A stretch of 64,000 nucleotides of DNA, from NCBI GenBank assembly GCA_016858145.1, contig JAEHOE010000043.1:771163-835162 (forward strand), written 5' to 3'. Below the pieces are notes generated by a model that saw only the letters and a list, made by a program, of their open reading frames with translations, did no database searches and had not been told where the DNA came from. The stretch's first letter is position 1. Each line of letters begins with the position of its first letter. Made by a program: the position numbers and the translations under genes. The DNA is from Edaphochlamys debaryana. Lineage: Eukaryota; Chlorophyta; Chlorophyceae; Chlamydomonadales. This document shows positions 57,301 through 64,000 of this stretch, piece by piece.

Positions 57301-58914
57301 CTGCTGGATCTGCTCAAGGCCCCCGAGGTGGTGCCCGAGGCCTCCGCCCTCGCCTGCTCATCTACGGCCGCCACCGCCGGCTCCAAGATGGAGGAGATCA
57401 AGCAGTACCTGAAGAGCGAGCTCGCCAGCTCCCTTCACTACGTCGACAACCGCGACCCCAAGCGCGGCGCTGGCCTGCTCAAGGCCGACGGCACCCTGAT
57501 CTTCCCTCCCGGCATCGGGCCAGACACCATGTGCAACACGGTGGGTCTGATGGTCCAGAGCTTGTACGAAAACCTTGGCGTCAAGCTGGAGCCCTGTAAC
57601 GCCGGCGTCAAGTCCCTGCGCCAGAGCAGCCGACCCCTCGGCATCGCCCGCGTATGGAACGTCATCACGCCTGGCACCGCGTCCGAGCTGCGCGTCTGCG
57701 GGGACTTCCTGGTCGTCCCCGACGACTGGGCGGCCGGCCTCTTCACCATGCTGTGGGGCGGGCCCCTCTTCCACCAGTGCGGCATGCTGTACGACTACTA
57801 CCCGCGCCCGCACCTCCGCTTCCGCTCCGGGCTGCACCAGGGCAACGAGACCATCAACGGCCACGTGGCGCTGGTTCCGGCCCCGCCGGAGCTGGAGAAG
57901 GTGGCAGCCTCGCTCCGCGCCTGCTACGCCACGGCCCTGCTGCCCTCTGAGCCCTCGCCACCCCCGGTGGACGAGGCCGAGGCCCGGCTCAAGACCGTCT
58001 CCGTGCACATCCCCACCGTACGGTTCGATCCCAGCGACTGCGCTCGCCCGCTGGCGTCTGCGCTGGGGCTGAGCGACCGCCGCATTCGCATATGGGACTG
58101 GAGCCCCGCGGACGGCGCCAGCGTGGCCTTCGCCACCAGCCTCGACACTGCGGAGGAGCTGGACGAGGAGGAGATGCTCGTGTACGAGGACGAGGAGCTG
58201 GCGGAGGCTGACGCGCGTGGGGAGCTGTCAGGGCCCCAACTCGAGGAGGTGGAGCCGCACCACACCCAAGTGCCTACGTCCGCCGCCTCGGCTCCGCCGA
58301 AGGGGGGCCCCGAGGTCCAGGCCCTGGCTACGCACGACCACCCAAGACGCCCCGCCTCATCCCGAGATGAAGGGCGTCAGTCCAGCCGCGGCCGCTCCCG
58401 CTCCCGCGACCGAGGTGCTGAGAGCCGAGGCCGTGACCACGAGCGCGAGCGTTCAGGTGACTGTCAACCCCGCCGCAGTGGCAGTGGTGGAGCTGGCGGC
58501 CGCCGACCTTCGGGCTCTCCACAGAGGTCCCGCAGCCGATCCCCTGGGACGCCTGGACGGCTCTCAGGCTCACGCCGCCCCTGCACCCTCTGCAGCTGTC
58601 TGCGCGAGGCGACGAAGCTGCAGGCTTACCGAGATCTGGCCGTCTTCCCCGGTCACGAGAACTACCGAGGTGCTGGCCCCAGGCTCGGCAACCCGCTGCG
58701 CTACCCACCTTGGTTGCGGCACAGCCAGGACTACTGCCTGCTGCACGCCTTGCTGGGCGGACCCACGCTGCTGCGGTGGACCCCGGAGCTGCAGGACTCG
58801 CTCGGCAGCCTGGACATCAAGGGCTTCTTCCAGCCCATTAACGAGGTCGATCTGCAACCATGGCCTGAGGACCTGCCTGCGCTCCCCCTGGCCAAGGCGT
58901 ACGACCGAGGGTGA
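54349..58914 (+). CDS. Gag-like polyprotein of the retroelement
   Basis: The frame is open for 1521 codons, without an ATG in its first 310. The first in-frame ATG is at 55279 (MGDRNCPSFDAKPTSLPAFL), so the true start is there or upstream via a non-AUG codon or splicing. The section after 55279 is a capsid-like helical region. A CCHC zinc knuckle (CSFCNAKHHSVDFC, bases 56266-56306) follows a Gln-rich linker. Next come a Tyr/Gly/Pro-rich stretch (56600-56830), a folded-looking segment (57240-58100) and an Arg/Ser-rich region. The final ~300 bases overlap the next frame. The 656-codon frame on the opposite strand is a shadow. Confidence 0.75.
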   Translation: MSPGTACVFARRFASDFSFVRWRRALRTSRLNRSGLRPRCDLASKEVSRKSKQQTASGADRRGPAAAPLPIPQLTPVSTTASRAAARELRRQAEQEANLPIDRLAALLNARNAGTPIPSAPASPTRGRGFADPRTATTALRGNPLFEQDPTGSAGAGPSNSGGSGEPQHRRAPSADLATEPTCNDVAGPSGSNSGGSAAGASSGPGPARVPSPPAPQPSAAGALPALTEELGHRLPALPDAPGEQQDLGPGPAPADQAQPPQPAAAGALDLAPAEEGDGEQPPPAPALPAPAPAAQLAPRAPPRWSEDEGMGDRNCPSFDAKPTSLPAFLQSARLFVKQWAMSDRGDNKALIAELILAGMAGGLTKDGGNNLNLVVQGWCATEGAEALTEHKDKWTLLHAGVANPPEYKGQAKLPDLKLDACEYLLEALAKNFGREDPTSKKSYDNFGVEPLEDPMTAGARFLSIVRPISEASISRRVRTERWLRAVMESHWVKASFMNDTIKVSYLGKEDSDPTAWDLAKAIVRCHEIYSAFRVEQEAADSKVKDPKKFKAFATSAGPVSESTSAPGVGSADFARLSSQIERMANSVSALATHSGRQDHGKGYGGQAGGRQQQQQSSGGSKPRWPKAEPGPATGSTGDCSFCNAKHHSVDFCTANAKAGNLTALPGHPKSINMDNAWAELVRKKPEYAALLSAPRQQQPQGDRPRRQDYAKPKDNNRGKGNPQHAAYAAEASPYLQSQAPPAALHYGQGPASYGYGYGYSTPPPSSYGHSYGYGQGPQAPPAGAFASSASFRAPAAPPPGVPPPPSWPMGFGAPPFSHPPPSSYAPSTASALHTDVLSVAQHPYNSTFVTYVEYGTPGAALATSASVSQLGGGMSACNSVGTFASKETGPAVSPTGPPTPIQGQTVWPPQAPSTAAFNTTKEPMPASFRQLPPGPLPSSMRLPPVEQVSFSHMKDGSSNVRFGPMAPGKTAAALEILGKMMAELLDLLKAPEVVPEASALACSSTAATAGSKMEEIKQYLKSELASSLHYVDNRDPKRGAGLLKADGTLIFPPGIGPDTMCNTVGLMVQSLYENLGVKLEPCNAGVKSLRQSSRPLGIARVWNVITPGTASELRVCGDFLVVPDDWAAGLFTMLWGGPLFHQCGMLYDYYPRPHLRFRSGLHQGNETINGHVALVPAPPELEKVAASLRACYATALLPSEPSPPPVDEAEARLKTVSVHIPTVRFDPSDCARPLASALGLSDRRIRIWDWSPADGASVAFATSLDTAEELDEEEMLVYEDEELAEADARGELSGPQLEEVEPHHTQVPTSAASAPPKGGPEVQALATHDHPRRPASSRDEGRQSSRGRSRSRDRGAESRGRDHERERSGDCQPRRSGSGGAGGRRPSGSPQRSRSRSPGTPGRLSGSRRPCTLCSCLREATKLQAYRDLAVFPGHENYRGAGPRLGNPLRYPPWLRHSQDYCLLHALLGGPTLLRWTPELQDSLGSLDIKGFFQPINEVDLQPWPEDLPALPLAKAYDRG

Positions 58915-60544
58915 CAAGCAGCTTCGCCATGAGTGCCGGTGGACGGAGGAGGTGCTGGCGCGCATGGGTCCCGACCTAGATCGCCCCAGGGTCTCCGTCT
59001 ACCGCCAGAGTGAGCGCCACGTCCACTCCAGTACCTACTTCATCGGTGCGTACATCGACTGGTGCCGTAAGCTCCGGGACTGGCTCGCCTTCAAGGGGCA
59101 GACCATCGGCTGGCGGGAGCAGCGACCGCTCCTGGCACCTCAGCCTGCCCCGCCACCGCCTCGCAAGGAGCGCAGCCGGCCCCCTGAGGTGCCCCCTGCC
59201 GCAGCCGCCGGGCCCTCGACCTCGGCGACGCCCCAGCACGACGCCGCGGCGGCGGGTCCCAGCGGCAGCGCCCAGGTGCGCAACCGAGAAGCGCTTGAGG
59301 CTGGCGCCCAAGCCCCGCCTGCGGTGCCCTCGCCCAAGCGCCAAGCGACCGCGATCCCCGCGACTCGGGCTCCGCCCGCAGCTCCGGAGGTGGCAGCTTC
59401 GGCGGACCAAGGCCCGCGTCCCGCGGGGGCCGAGCTCGCCCCCAAGGCCCCGGTGCTGACTGCGGCTCTGGCGTCGCGGTACCCTTACCTGCCGCCACCG
59501 CTGCCTGCCCCAATAGTCCGCGATGCCCTCGTGCCTCCGCTACCGGCCGAGCAACCTGGTTCGGACCCCCAAGCCCTGCCGGCCAGCCAGCAGGCCTACA
59601 TGTGGCGCCGGGCTTCGGCCATCATGGTAGGAGACGTGATCTTCGGCGAAGGCTGCGCGGACACGTATCAGCGCTATACGGAACGCGAAGCCGCGGTCGC
59701 CCTGCCGAGGCCGCCGCCTCCCGTCTGCGTCCTGGCATCCGCCTGCTACCACGGGTCCTCACTCACTGACGACGTCACGCCCATGGACCGCAACGACCTG
59801 TGCACCGGTCTGCTGTTTGGCGACAACGAGCGATCCCGGTGGGAGTCACAAGGCCTCCCCAAGATCGAGATCACGTGCGCGGGGTTCGACATCACGTCGG
59901 CGTCGTACAGCGTCGACATGGGCCTCACCGGGGCATGCTGCCTCATGCGGCAAGACCTCTTCAACGGCGTTCCCGTCGCCGTGCTGCAAGACACAGCGGT
60001 CACTACCGCCGGTCTCTACCACGAAGACGAGTTGATCAAGGTCTTCGGAGCGCGCGGTGTCAAGAAGTCGTGCTACTCCACCAAGCGCACGGCACGCGAC
60101 GTACGCATCTTCATCAACGGCACCCTGGGATGCGACGGCGCCCCAGGTGAACCCGCAGCGATCATGGTGCAAGTGCCCGTAGCACCCGTCCTGCCCGTGG
60201 AGGACCTGCCCTACGGCATCGTGTTTGGGCGCCCATTCCTCTCCCTGCTGCGGGCAAACATCAGCGTCCGCACCTCAGGCGACGAGTACTGGCTGAGCTA
60301 CCCCGTCGACGACACCGCCTCCTGGCGCACTCGGCTCTGGCTCTGCAACCGGTACACGGACAACGCCATCCGCTTCTGCGCCCTAGCGTCAGCCCCGGCT
60401 TCGAGCAGGGGGGGGGGTAGAGTCCGAGTCCGAGTCGGAGCCCGAGCCCGAGTCCAAGCTCTCCTCGTCTGCAAAGCTGCTCGAGCCGGCCCCGCCGCTC
60501 GCGGCCATGCCCGGGGACGAGCAACCCGACTCTGCCAGTGGTAA
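58217..60544 (+). CDS. Retroelement aspartic protease region
   Basis: This frame is +1 relative to gag and takes over where gag stops (58914). After a Pro/Ala-rich linker, the section 59720-60290 looks like a retropepsin: SVDMGLTGACCLMRQDLF in the position of the catalytic D(S/T)G loop, and GIVFGRPFLSLL as the typical C-terminal strand. The catalytic triplet reads DMG instead of DTG or DSG, so activity is doubtful. The frame runs out just after a run of ten G at 60408-60417, where a second frame change occurs. Confidence 0.6.
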   Translation: MGSCQGPNSRRWSRTTPKCLRPPPRLRRRGAPRSRPWLRTTTQDAPPHPEMKGVSPAAAAPAPATEVLRAEAVTTSASVQVTVNPAAVAVVELAAADLRALHRGPAADPLGRLDGSQAHAAPAPSAAVCARRRSCRLTEIWPSSPVTRTTEVLAPGSATRCATHLGCGTARTTACCTPCWADPRCCGGPRSCRTRSAAWTSRASSSPLTRSICNHGLRTCLRSPWPRRTTEGDKQLRHECRWTEEVLARMGPDLDRPRVSVYRQSERHVHSSTYFIGAYIDWCRKLRDWLAFKGQTIGWREQRPLLAPQPAPPPPRKERSRPPEVPPAAAAGPSTSATPQHDAAAAGPSGSAQVRNREALEAGAQAPPAVPSPKRQATAIPATRAPPAAPEVAASADQGPRPAGAELAPKAPVLTAALASRYPYLPPPLPAPIVRDALVPPLPAEQPGSDPQALPASQQAYMWRRASAIMVGDVIFGEGCADTYQRYTEREAAVALPRPPPPVCVLASACYHGSSLTDDVTPMDRNDLCTGLLFGDNERSRWESQGLPKIEITCAGFDITSASYSVDMGLTGACCLMRQDLFNGVPVAVLQDTAVTTAGLYHEDELIKVFGARGVKKSCYSTKRTARDVRIFINGTLGCDGAPGEPAAIMVQVPVAPVLPVEDLPYGIVFGRPFLSLLRANISVRTSGDEYWLSYPVDDTASWRTRLWLCNRYTDNAIRFCALASAPASSRGGGRVRVRVGARARVQALLVCKAARAGPAARGHARGRATRLCQW

Positions 60545-61655
60545 CTCCGGCCCCGGCCCCGCCGGCGAGGGGGATGGGAAGGCGCTGCCCGACAGCAGGT
60601 ACTGTGCGACTCCGCGCCAGCTGCCCTTCAGGGTCAAGGCCAACACCCCCGCCAAGCGCAGCATCAACGGCCCCGGCGCCGCCGGTCTCAGCCCCGCTGC
60701 GGAGCCCCTCGAGGCTGGTGAGTCCCCGGCTCCCGGCGCCGCCGGTGCAGAGTCGCGGGCCAAGGCCTCCTGCTTCCTCCCCGGCTGCGGCCTGATTGAC
60801 CATGACGTCTACGGCGTGTCCTTCGCTCGTGCCCTGCACCTGCTCTGCGATCTCGGTGCCCGCACTATTGCTTACGGTGCCACCACCTTCGGCATCTGGG
60901 TTCCCCTCCCGCACTGCCCCAGGGCCATCGCGCGCCTGATCGCGGCCAGCCCTGTCTACGGCCCCGTGCAGCCGTACGACACCTTCGGTGCCAACACCAC
61001 CGACACCGAGGATGAGGACTGGCACTCGACCAGCAGTGAGGAGGAGTCTGATGATGACGCGGAGCTAGACGAGCAGCTGGATGACTGGATGGAGCACGTC
61101 CAGTGGAGGCTGGGCTGCATGATCCTGCGCCGCGTCACGCGCAGCATCAACCGCAAGCTAGCCCGCCAAGCGAGGCGCGAGCTGCGCCGACAGGAGGAGC
61201 TGCGTGCGCAGGCCTTCGCTGCTATGGAGCAGGCGCGTCGCCGGTACCTGAGCCTGGTCAAGCGACAGTTCCTGCAGCAACGGGCGGAGCGCTGGGCGGC
61301 CACGGCGGGCGCCAAGGTGTCCAAGCCCAGGTACGCACCGCCCGACGCCAACACCAAGTCGGCGACTCCGGCGCGCTGGCGCCTCAACAGCTACAAGACC
61401 TTCACCTTCGCCATCGTGATGCTGGTCTTCCTGGCTGCTGCTGGCGGTTGTCGGACGCGACGCCCAACTGCGTCCCGCATCCGGCTTACCCTCAGGGGGG
61501 GCGGTGGCTGGCTCCGAGCTGGGCGCAGCTGGAGCAGTCCGCCCGCCACCACCCCCGCTGGAGCAAGCCATGCGGCGCATCCAGCTGCGCGACCCGGCAC
61601 CGCCGGCGAGGCGCTCGCCGCCCCAGGCCCCGCCTGCGGGCTCTCCCTCGGCTGA
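60418..61655 (+). CDS. Retroelement spacer protein region with a membrane segment
   Basis: This frame is +1 relative to the protease. It starts with an acidic ESESEPEPE repeat, then a Cys-containing segment (KASCFLPGCGLIDHDVYGVS), a strongly acidic stretch (TDTEDEDWHSTSSEEESDDD) and a long basic helix (about 61085-61310). It ends near a hydrophobic segment at 61401-61450 (FAIVMLVFLAAAGG). Such a segment between protease and reverse transcriptase is not standard for Ty3 elements. I do not recognise the family. The frame changes again at a G run near 61495 and has TGA at 61653. Confidence 0.5.
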
Positions 61656-62820
61656 CACACCTCTAGCAGAGCCACCGAGCACCTTGTCACGGGCACCGCA
61701 CCTGCAAACGCATCTAGTGTAGAGAGGCCTGCGGCTCCGCCGACAGAGCCGCCTGACGTAGCGGCACTTGGACCTTCTCCCGCGAATGTGACGACTCCCG
61801 ACGGGGCTAGGGCACCGCCCGAAGACTCCACTTTAGTCCAGCAGGAGGCAGGCTATACCTTGTGCATACGTCCGGACATGACCGAGGCACAGCGTGATGG
61901 TCTGAGAGTGTTGTTTGGCAAGTACGATCACTTGTTCGCGCGGAGTCTGAAGGACATCGGGTGCTATAGAGGCGAGTTGGGGCCAGTGAGACTCGAACTC
62001 AAGCACAACAACCCGATATTCGAAGCCCCGCGACGACATTCGGCTGCCGAGCGGTTGGTCGAGGATGCCAAGTGCCGCGAGCTGTACGGTGCCGACATTA
62101 TCGAGCCGTCCAACTCCACGCAGTACGCGATGAATGTAACCCTGCCACGTAAGAAGGGAATTGATGGTTCGTACGAATCCAACGAGTACCGCTATTGTGC
62201 GGACGCGCGCCGTATAAATGCAGCGAGCGTGCGCGATTATTTCCGACCGCCAGCGCCGGAAGACCTGTTCGATCGCATCCTGGGCGCGCGATTCATTACT
62301 AAGTGCGACTGCCGCGCCGCGTTCAACCAACTGCCGCTCGCCGAGGAGGATCGCGATAAGACCTCGTTCTGGTGGAACAACACCCTCTGGCGGTACAAAC
62401 GGTTGATGTACGGCGCCGTCAACGCCACGGCAGCTTGGCAGCGAGTACTTTCGCACCACGTGCGGAAGTACGGCCTGCAGGACTGCGTGTACCTTTTGTC
62501 GACGACGCCGCAGTAACCGGCCGTACGGCAGAGGAGCACGAGCAGAATCTCGCGCGGTTTCCTCGCAATGTTGGACGAGATCAACATCAAGCTGCATCCC
62601 GACAAGACCGTAGTCGCGGCAGACAAGATAGAGTTCCTGGGCCACATGGTGAGCGCTGACGGGCTCCGCCCGTTCAGGCCAAGGTCGCTGCGATCCAAGC
62701 CATCCAGCCCCCTCGCTCGCTGACCGAGCTCCAAGCCCTGCTCGGCCTCTGCAACTACTATCGTTGTTACATCCCCCGCTTCGCCTGCATCGCCAACCCT
62801 CTACGAGCTCACCAAGAAGG
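61656..62820 (+). pseudogene. Retroelement reverse transcriptase, broken
   Basis: The frame 61656-62516 carries the RT fingers and palm: a primer-grip-like start (VRLELKHNNPIFEAPRRHS), YRYCADARRINAASVRDYF, motif A region TKCDCRAAFNQLPLAEEDRD, and FWWNNTLWRYKRLMYGAVNA. It stops at TAA 62514-62516. The catalytic FVDD motif (about 62496) is in another frame, and further frame changes follow near 62559, 62680 and 62805. Sequence beyond these still reads as RT thumb and connection (for example LTELQALLGLCNYYRCYIPR). The breaks are at or near short homopolymers. Confidence 0.75.
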
Positions 62821-62827
62821 GCGTCAC

Positions 62828-63290
62828 GTGGGGTCCCGAACCTGGCAGCCGCGCCACCAGGAGGCCTTGGACCAGCTCAAGGCCGAGTTCTCGACCAACG
62901 ACCGGCTGCTGCGCAAGCCTGATCCCAACCGTCAACTGATCCTGCACACTGACTTTTCCAATGTAGGCATCAGCGCCGTCCTAGGCCAACTGGATGACGA
63001 AGGGCACGAGTACATGGTAGCCTGCATCTCGCGCTCACTCAACGTGCACGAGCGCAACTACACCTCCTACAAGGGTGAGATGCTGGCTGCCTGCTGGGCA
63101 ATGAAGATGCTGCGCCCCTACCTGATAGGCCCACGCTTCATCCTGGTCACCGACCACGCGCCCCTGCTCTGGCTGATGGAGAACCAAAACCTAGTGGGGC
63201 AGTACGCTCGCTGGGCACTCTTGATGCAAGAGTACGACTTCGATGTCGCCCATCGGCCAGGCCAGCTCACTATAACGCTGACACCCTCAG
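62828..63290 (+). pseudogene. Retroelement RNase H
   Basis: It reads RHQEALDQLKAEFSTNDRLL and then the Ty3-type RNase H: ILHTDFSNVGISAVLGQ (first Asp), SRSLNVHERNYTSYKGEMLA (catalytic Glu region), LVTDHAPLLWL (next Asp) and FDVAHRPGQ. A frame change follows near 63270; the typical NADTLSR ending continues in a different frame. Confidence 0.75.
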
Positions 63291-63599
63291 CCGCTCGCCT
63301 CTGCCCTCGAGCGCTGATGGCTCCGGAGCCCGCATGGATGAGGACTCCGACGCCAAGCCGCCGCCACCTCGGCTCGTCCCGTATCCGACCGTCACGCCCT
63401 CGGCGCAACCCACGGCGCTCATGTCTGCAGTCCAAGTCCTGGCGCTGCGCGCTCGCGAGGAGTACTCCCTGCTGGCCACCGTCACGGACAGGGCTCCGCC
63501 CTCGCGCCCTCTCCCGACGAGTGGCTCGCTGGCGGCAACGGCACGGCCTCTGACCCCGTCGAGCGCTTCGCCGACCCCGAGTGCACTGCGGCTCAGCTC

Positions 63600-63999
63600 C
63601 TGACCCGACAGGCCAACCTCACCGCCAACCGCGTCGTGCGCGAGGCCGAGACGCCTCCGGGCGACCTCGCTTTCGCCGCCGCGTCCCCGCCGAGTTGCCG
63701 AGGGCCGCACCGCCGCCCTCGACACCAGCTGCTCTCGCACCACTTCCTGGAGCACGCCCTCACGGAAGGGCTGGGTATCGTGGAGTGCGGCACCTCCGCC
63801 GCCACGGGCCTCGAGGCCTGCCTCCGGGCGGGCTGGACCGTGCGCCGTTATCACACCCTGGGCGCGCCCGCGCAAGAGCATTCGCTGCTGCGCCGCCGCC
63901 TGGGCTGGCTCCGTGCCTCCTTCCCCGACAGCTTCGCGGTCTCCGCCGTTGAAAGCCCCTGGGTCCGCTGCTCATCCCGGTCCGCTCACCAACGACCAC
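63600..63999 (+). pseudogene. Cytosine-5 DNA methyltransferase-like domain in the retroelement, partial
   Basis: In the frame containing base 63756, ALTEGLGIVECGTSAATGLE continues ACLRAGWTVRRYHT and then SLLRRRLGWLRASFPDSF. The pattern of a hydrophobic strand, Gly-rich loop, GLEA..RAGW and RRY resembles motif I and the following helix of C5-methyltransferases. Related domains are known from retroelements of some algae and dinoflagellates. The catalytic PC motif would lie beyond the window, so the call rests on motif I only. Upstream linkage to RNase H crosses at least one frame change. Confidence 0.5.
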
Positions 64000-64000
64000 C

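Larger units (their letters stand above)
54450..63502 (+). repeat. Scattered mini-hairpins GGC-NCC-GCC in the retroelement
   Basis: A core GGCTCCGCC is flanked by complementary bases that change together: CGGGC/GCCCG (54450, 59366), CACCGGC/GCCGGTG (54798), CAGGC/GCCTG (56563, 56683), TCGGC/GCCGA (58288), ACGGGC/GCCCGT (62659), AGGGC/GCCCT (63490), CGGC/GCCG (61732). Loop variants are CCC (54962, 60553), GCC (60673, 60733) and ACC (61594). Confidence 0.6.
54168..64000 (+). mobile_element. Ty3/gypsy-like retroelement, incomplete at the window end
   Basis: Order of domains: gag with zinc knuckle, aspartic protease, a spacer with a membrane segment, reverse transcriptase, RNase H and a methyltransferase-like domain. 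The order protease-RT-RNase H is that of Ty3/gypsy elements. Integrase and the 3' end lie beyond the window, so no LTR pair can be checked and the left boundary is approximate. Gag is open, but the part from the protease onward is broken by several frame changes, so this copy is probably inactive. Confidence 0.8.

Overview
This is nuclear DNA of a volvocine (Chlamydomonas-like) green alga. The support is very GC-rich sequence, intron-dense genes with one exon every few hundred bases, G-rich intron starts and C-rich intron ends, TGTAA-type poly(A) signals, plastid and mitochondrial targeting peptides on the proteins, and an algal Ty3-type retroelement. The species cannot be named from the sequence alone. 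I joined exons by hand for ten host genes; about 98 introns keep the reading frame, so most gene models here are whole rather than single open frames.

Layout. 1-1.2 kb: 3' end of an unidentified + strand gene. 2.1-3.6 kb (-): unidentified protein with one membrane segment. 4.25-6.1 kb (-): METTL13/EEF1AKMT4-type methyltransferase. 6.6-8.1 kb (+): mitochondrial succinate/fumarate carrier. 10.1-14.0 kb (+): nuclear CemA-like plastid envelope protein (DLDG1 type). 15.5-17.7 kb (-): F-box/leucine-rich protein. 18.6-21.3 kb (-): OMA1-like M48 metallopeptidase. 21.5-22.2 kb (-): U-box/ankyrin remnant. 23.3-30.4 kb (-): secreted protein of 24 EGF-like modules, one per exon. 31.7-38.4 kb (-): plastid 2-isopropylmalate synthase, 17 exons. 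38.7-51.3 kb (+): pyruvate carboxylase, 30 exons, divergent from the synthase across about 300 bases. 51.3-54.1 kb: repeat-rich spacer. 54.2-64.0 kb (+): Ty3/gypsy-like retroelement with gag, protease, reverse transcriptase, RNase H and a cytosine-5 methyltransferase-like domain cut by the window end.

How the genes relate. The carrier, the carboxylase and the isopropylmalate synthase all handle pyruvate- or dicarboxylate-linked carbon in organelles. The synthase and carboxylase share an intergenic promoter. The other genes look functionally unrelated.

The most unusual signal is in the introns of the envelope protein, synthase and carboxylase genes. Short copies of exon edges, with their splice sites, lie just inside the neighbouring intron. 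They are often separated from the real edge by a dispersed motif, GGCAAGAGGGGGCAGACATA. The motif also resembles the unusual GC donors used by several of these introns. In one case three in-frame donor copies lie in a row.
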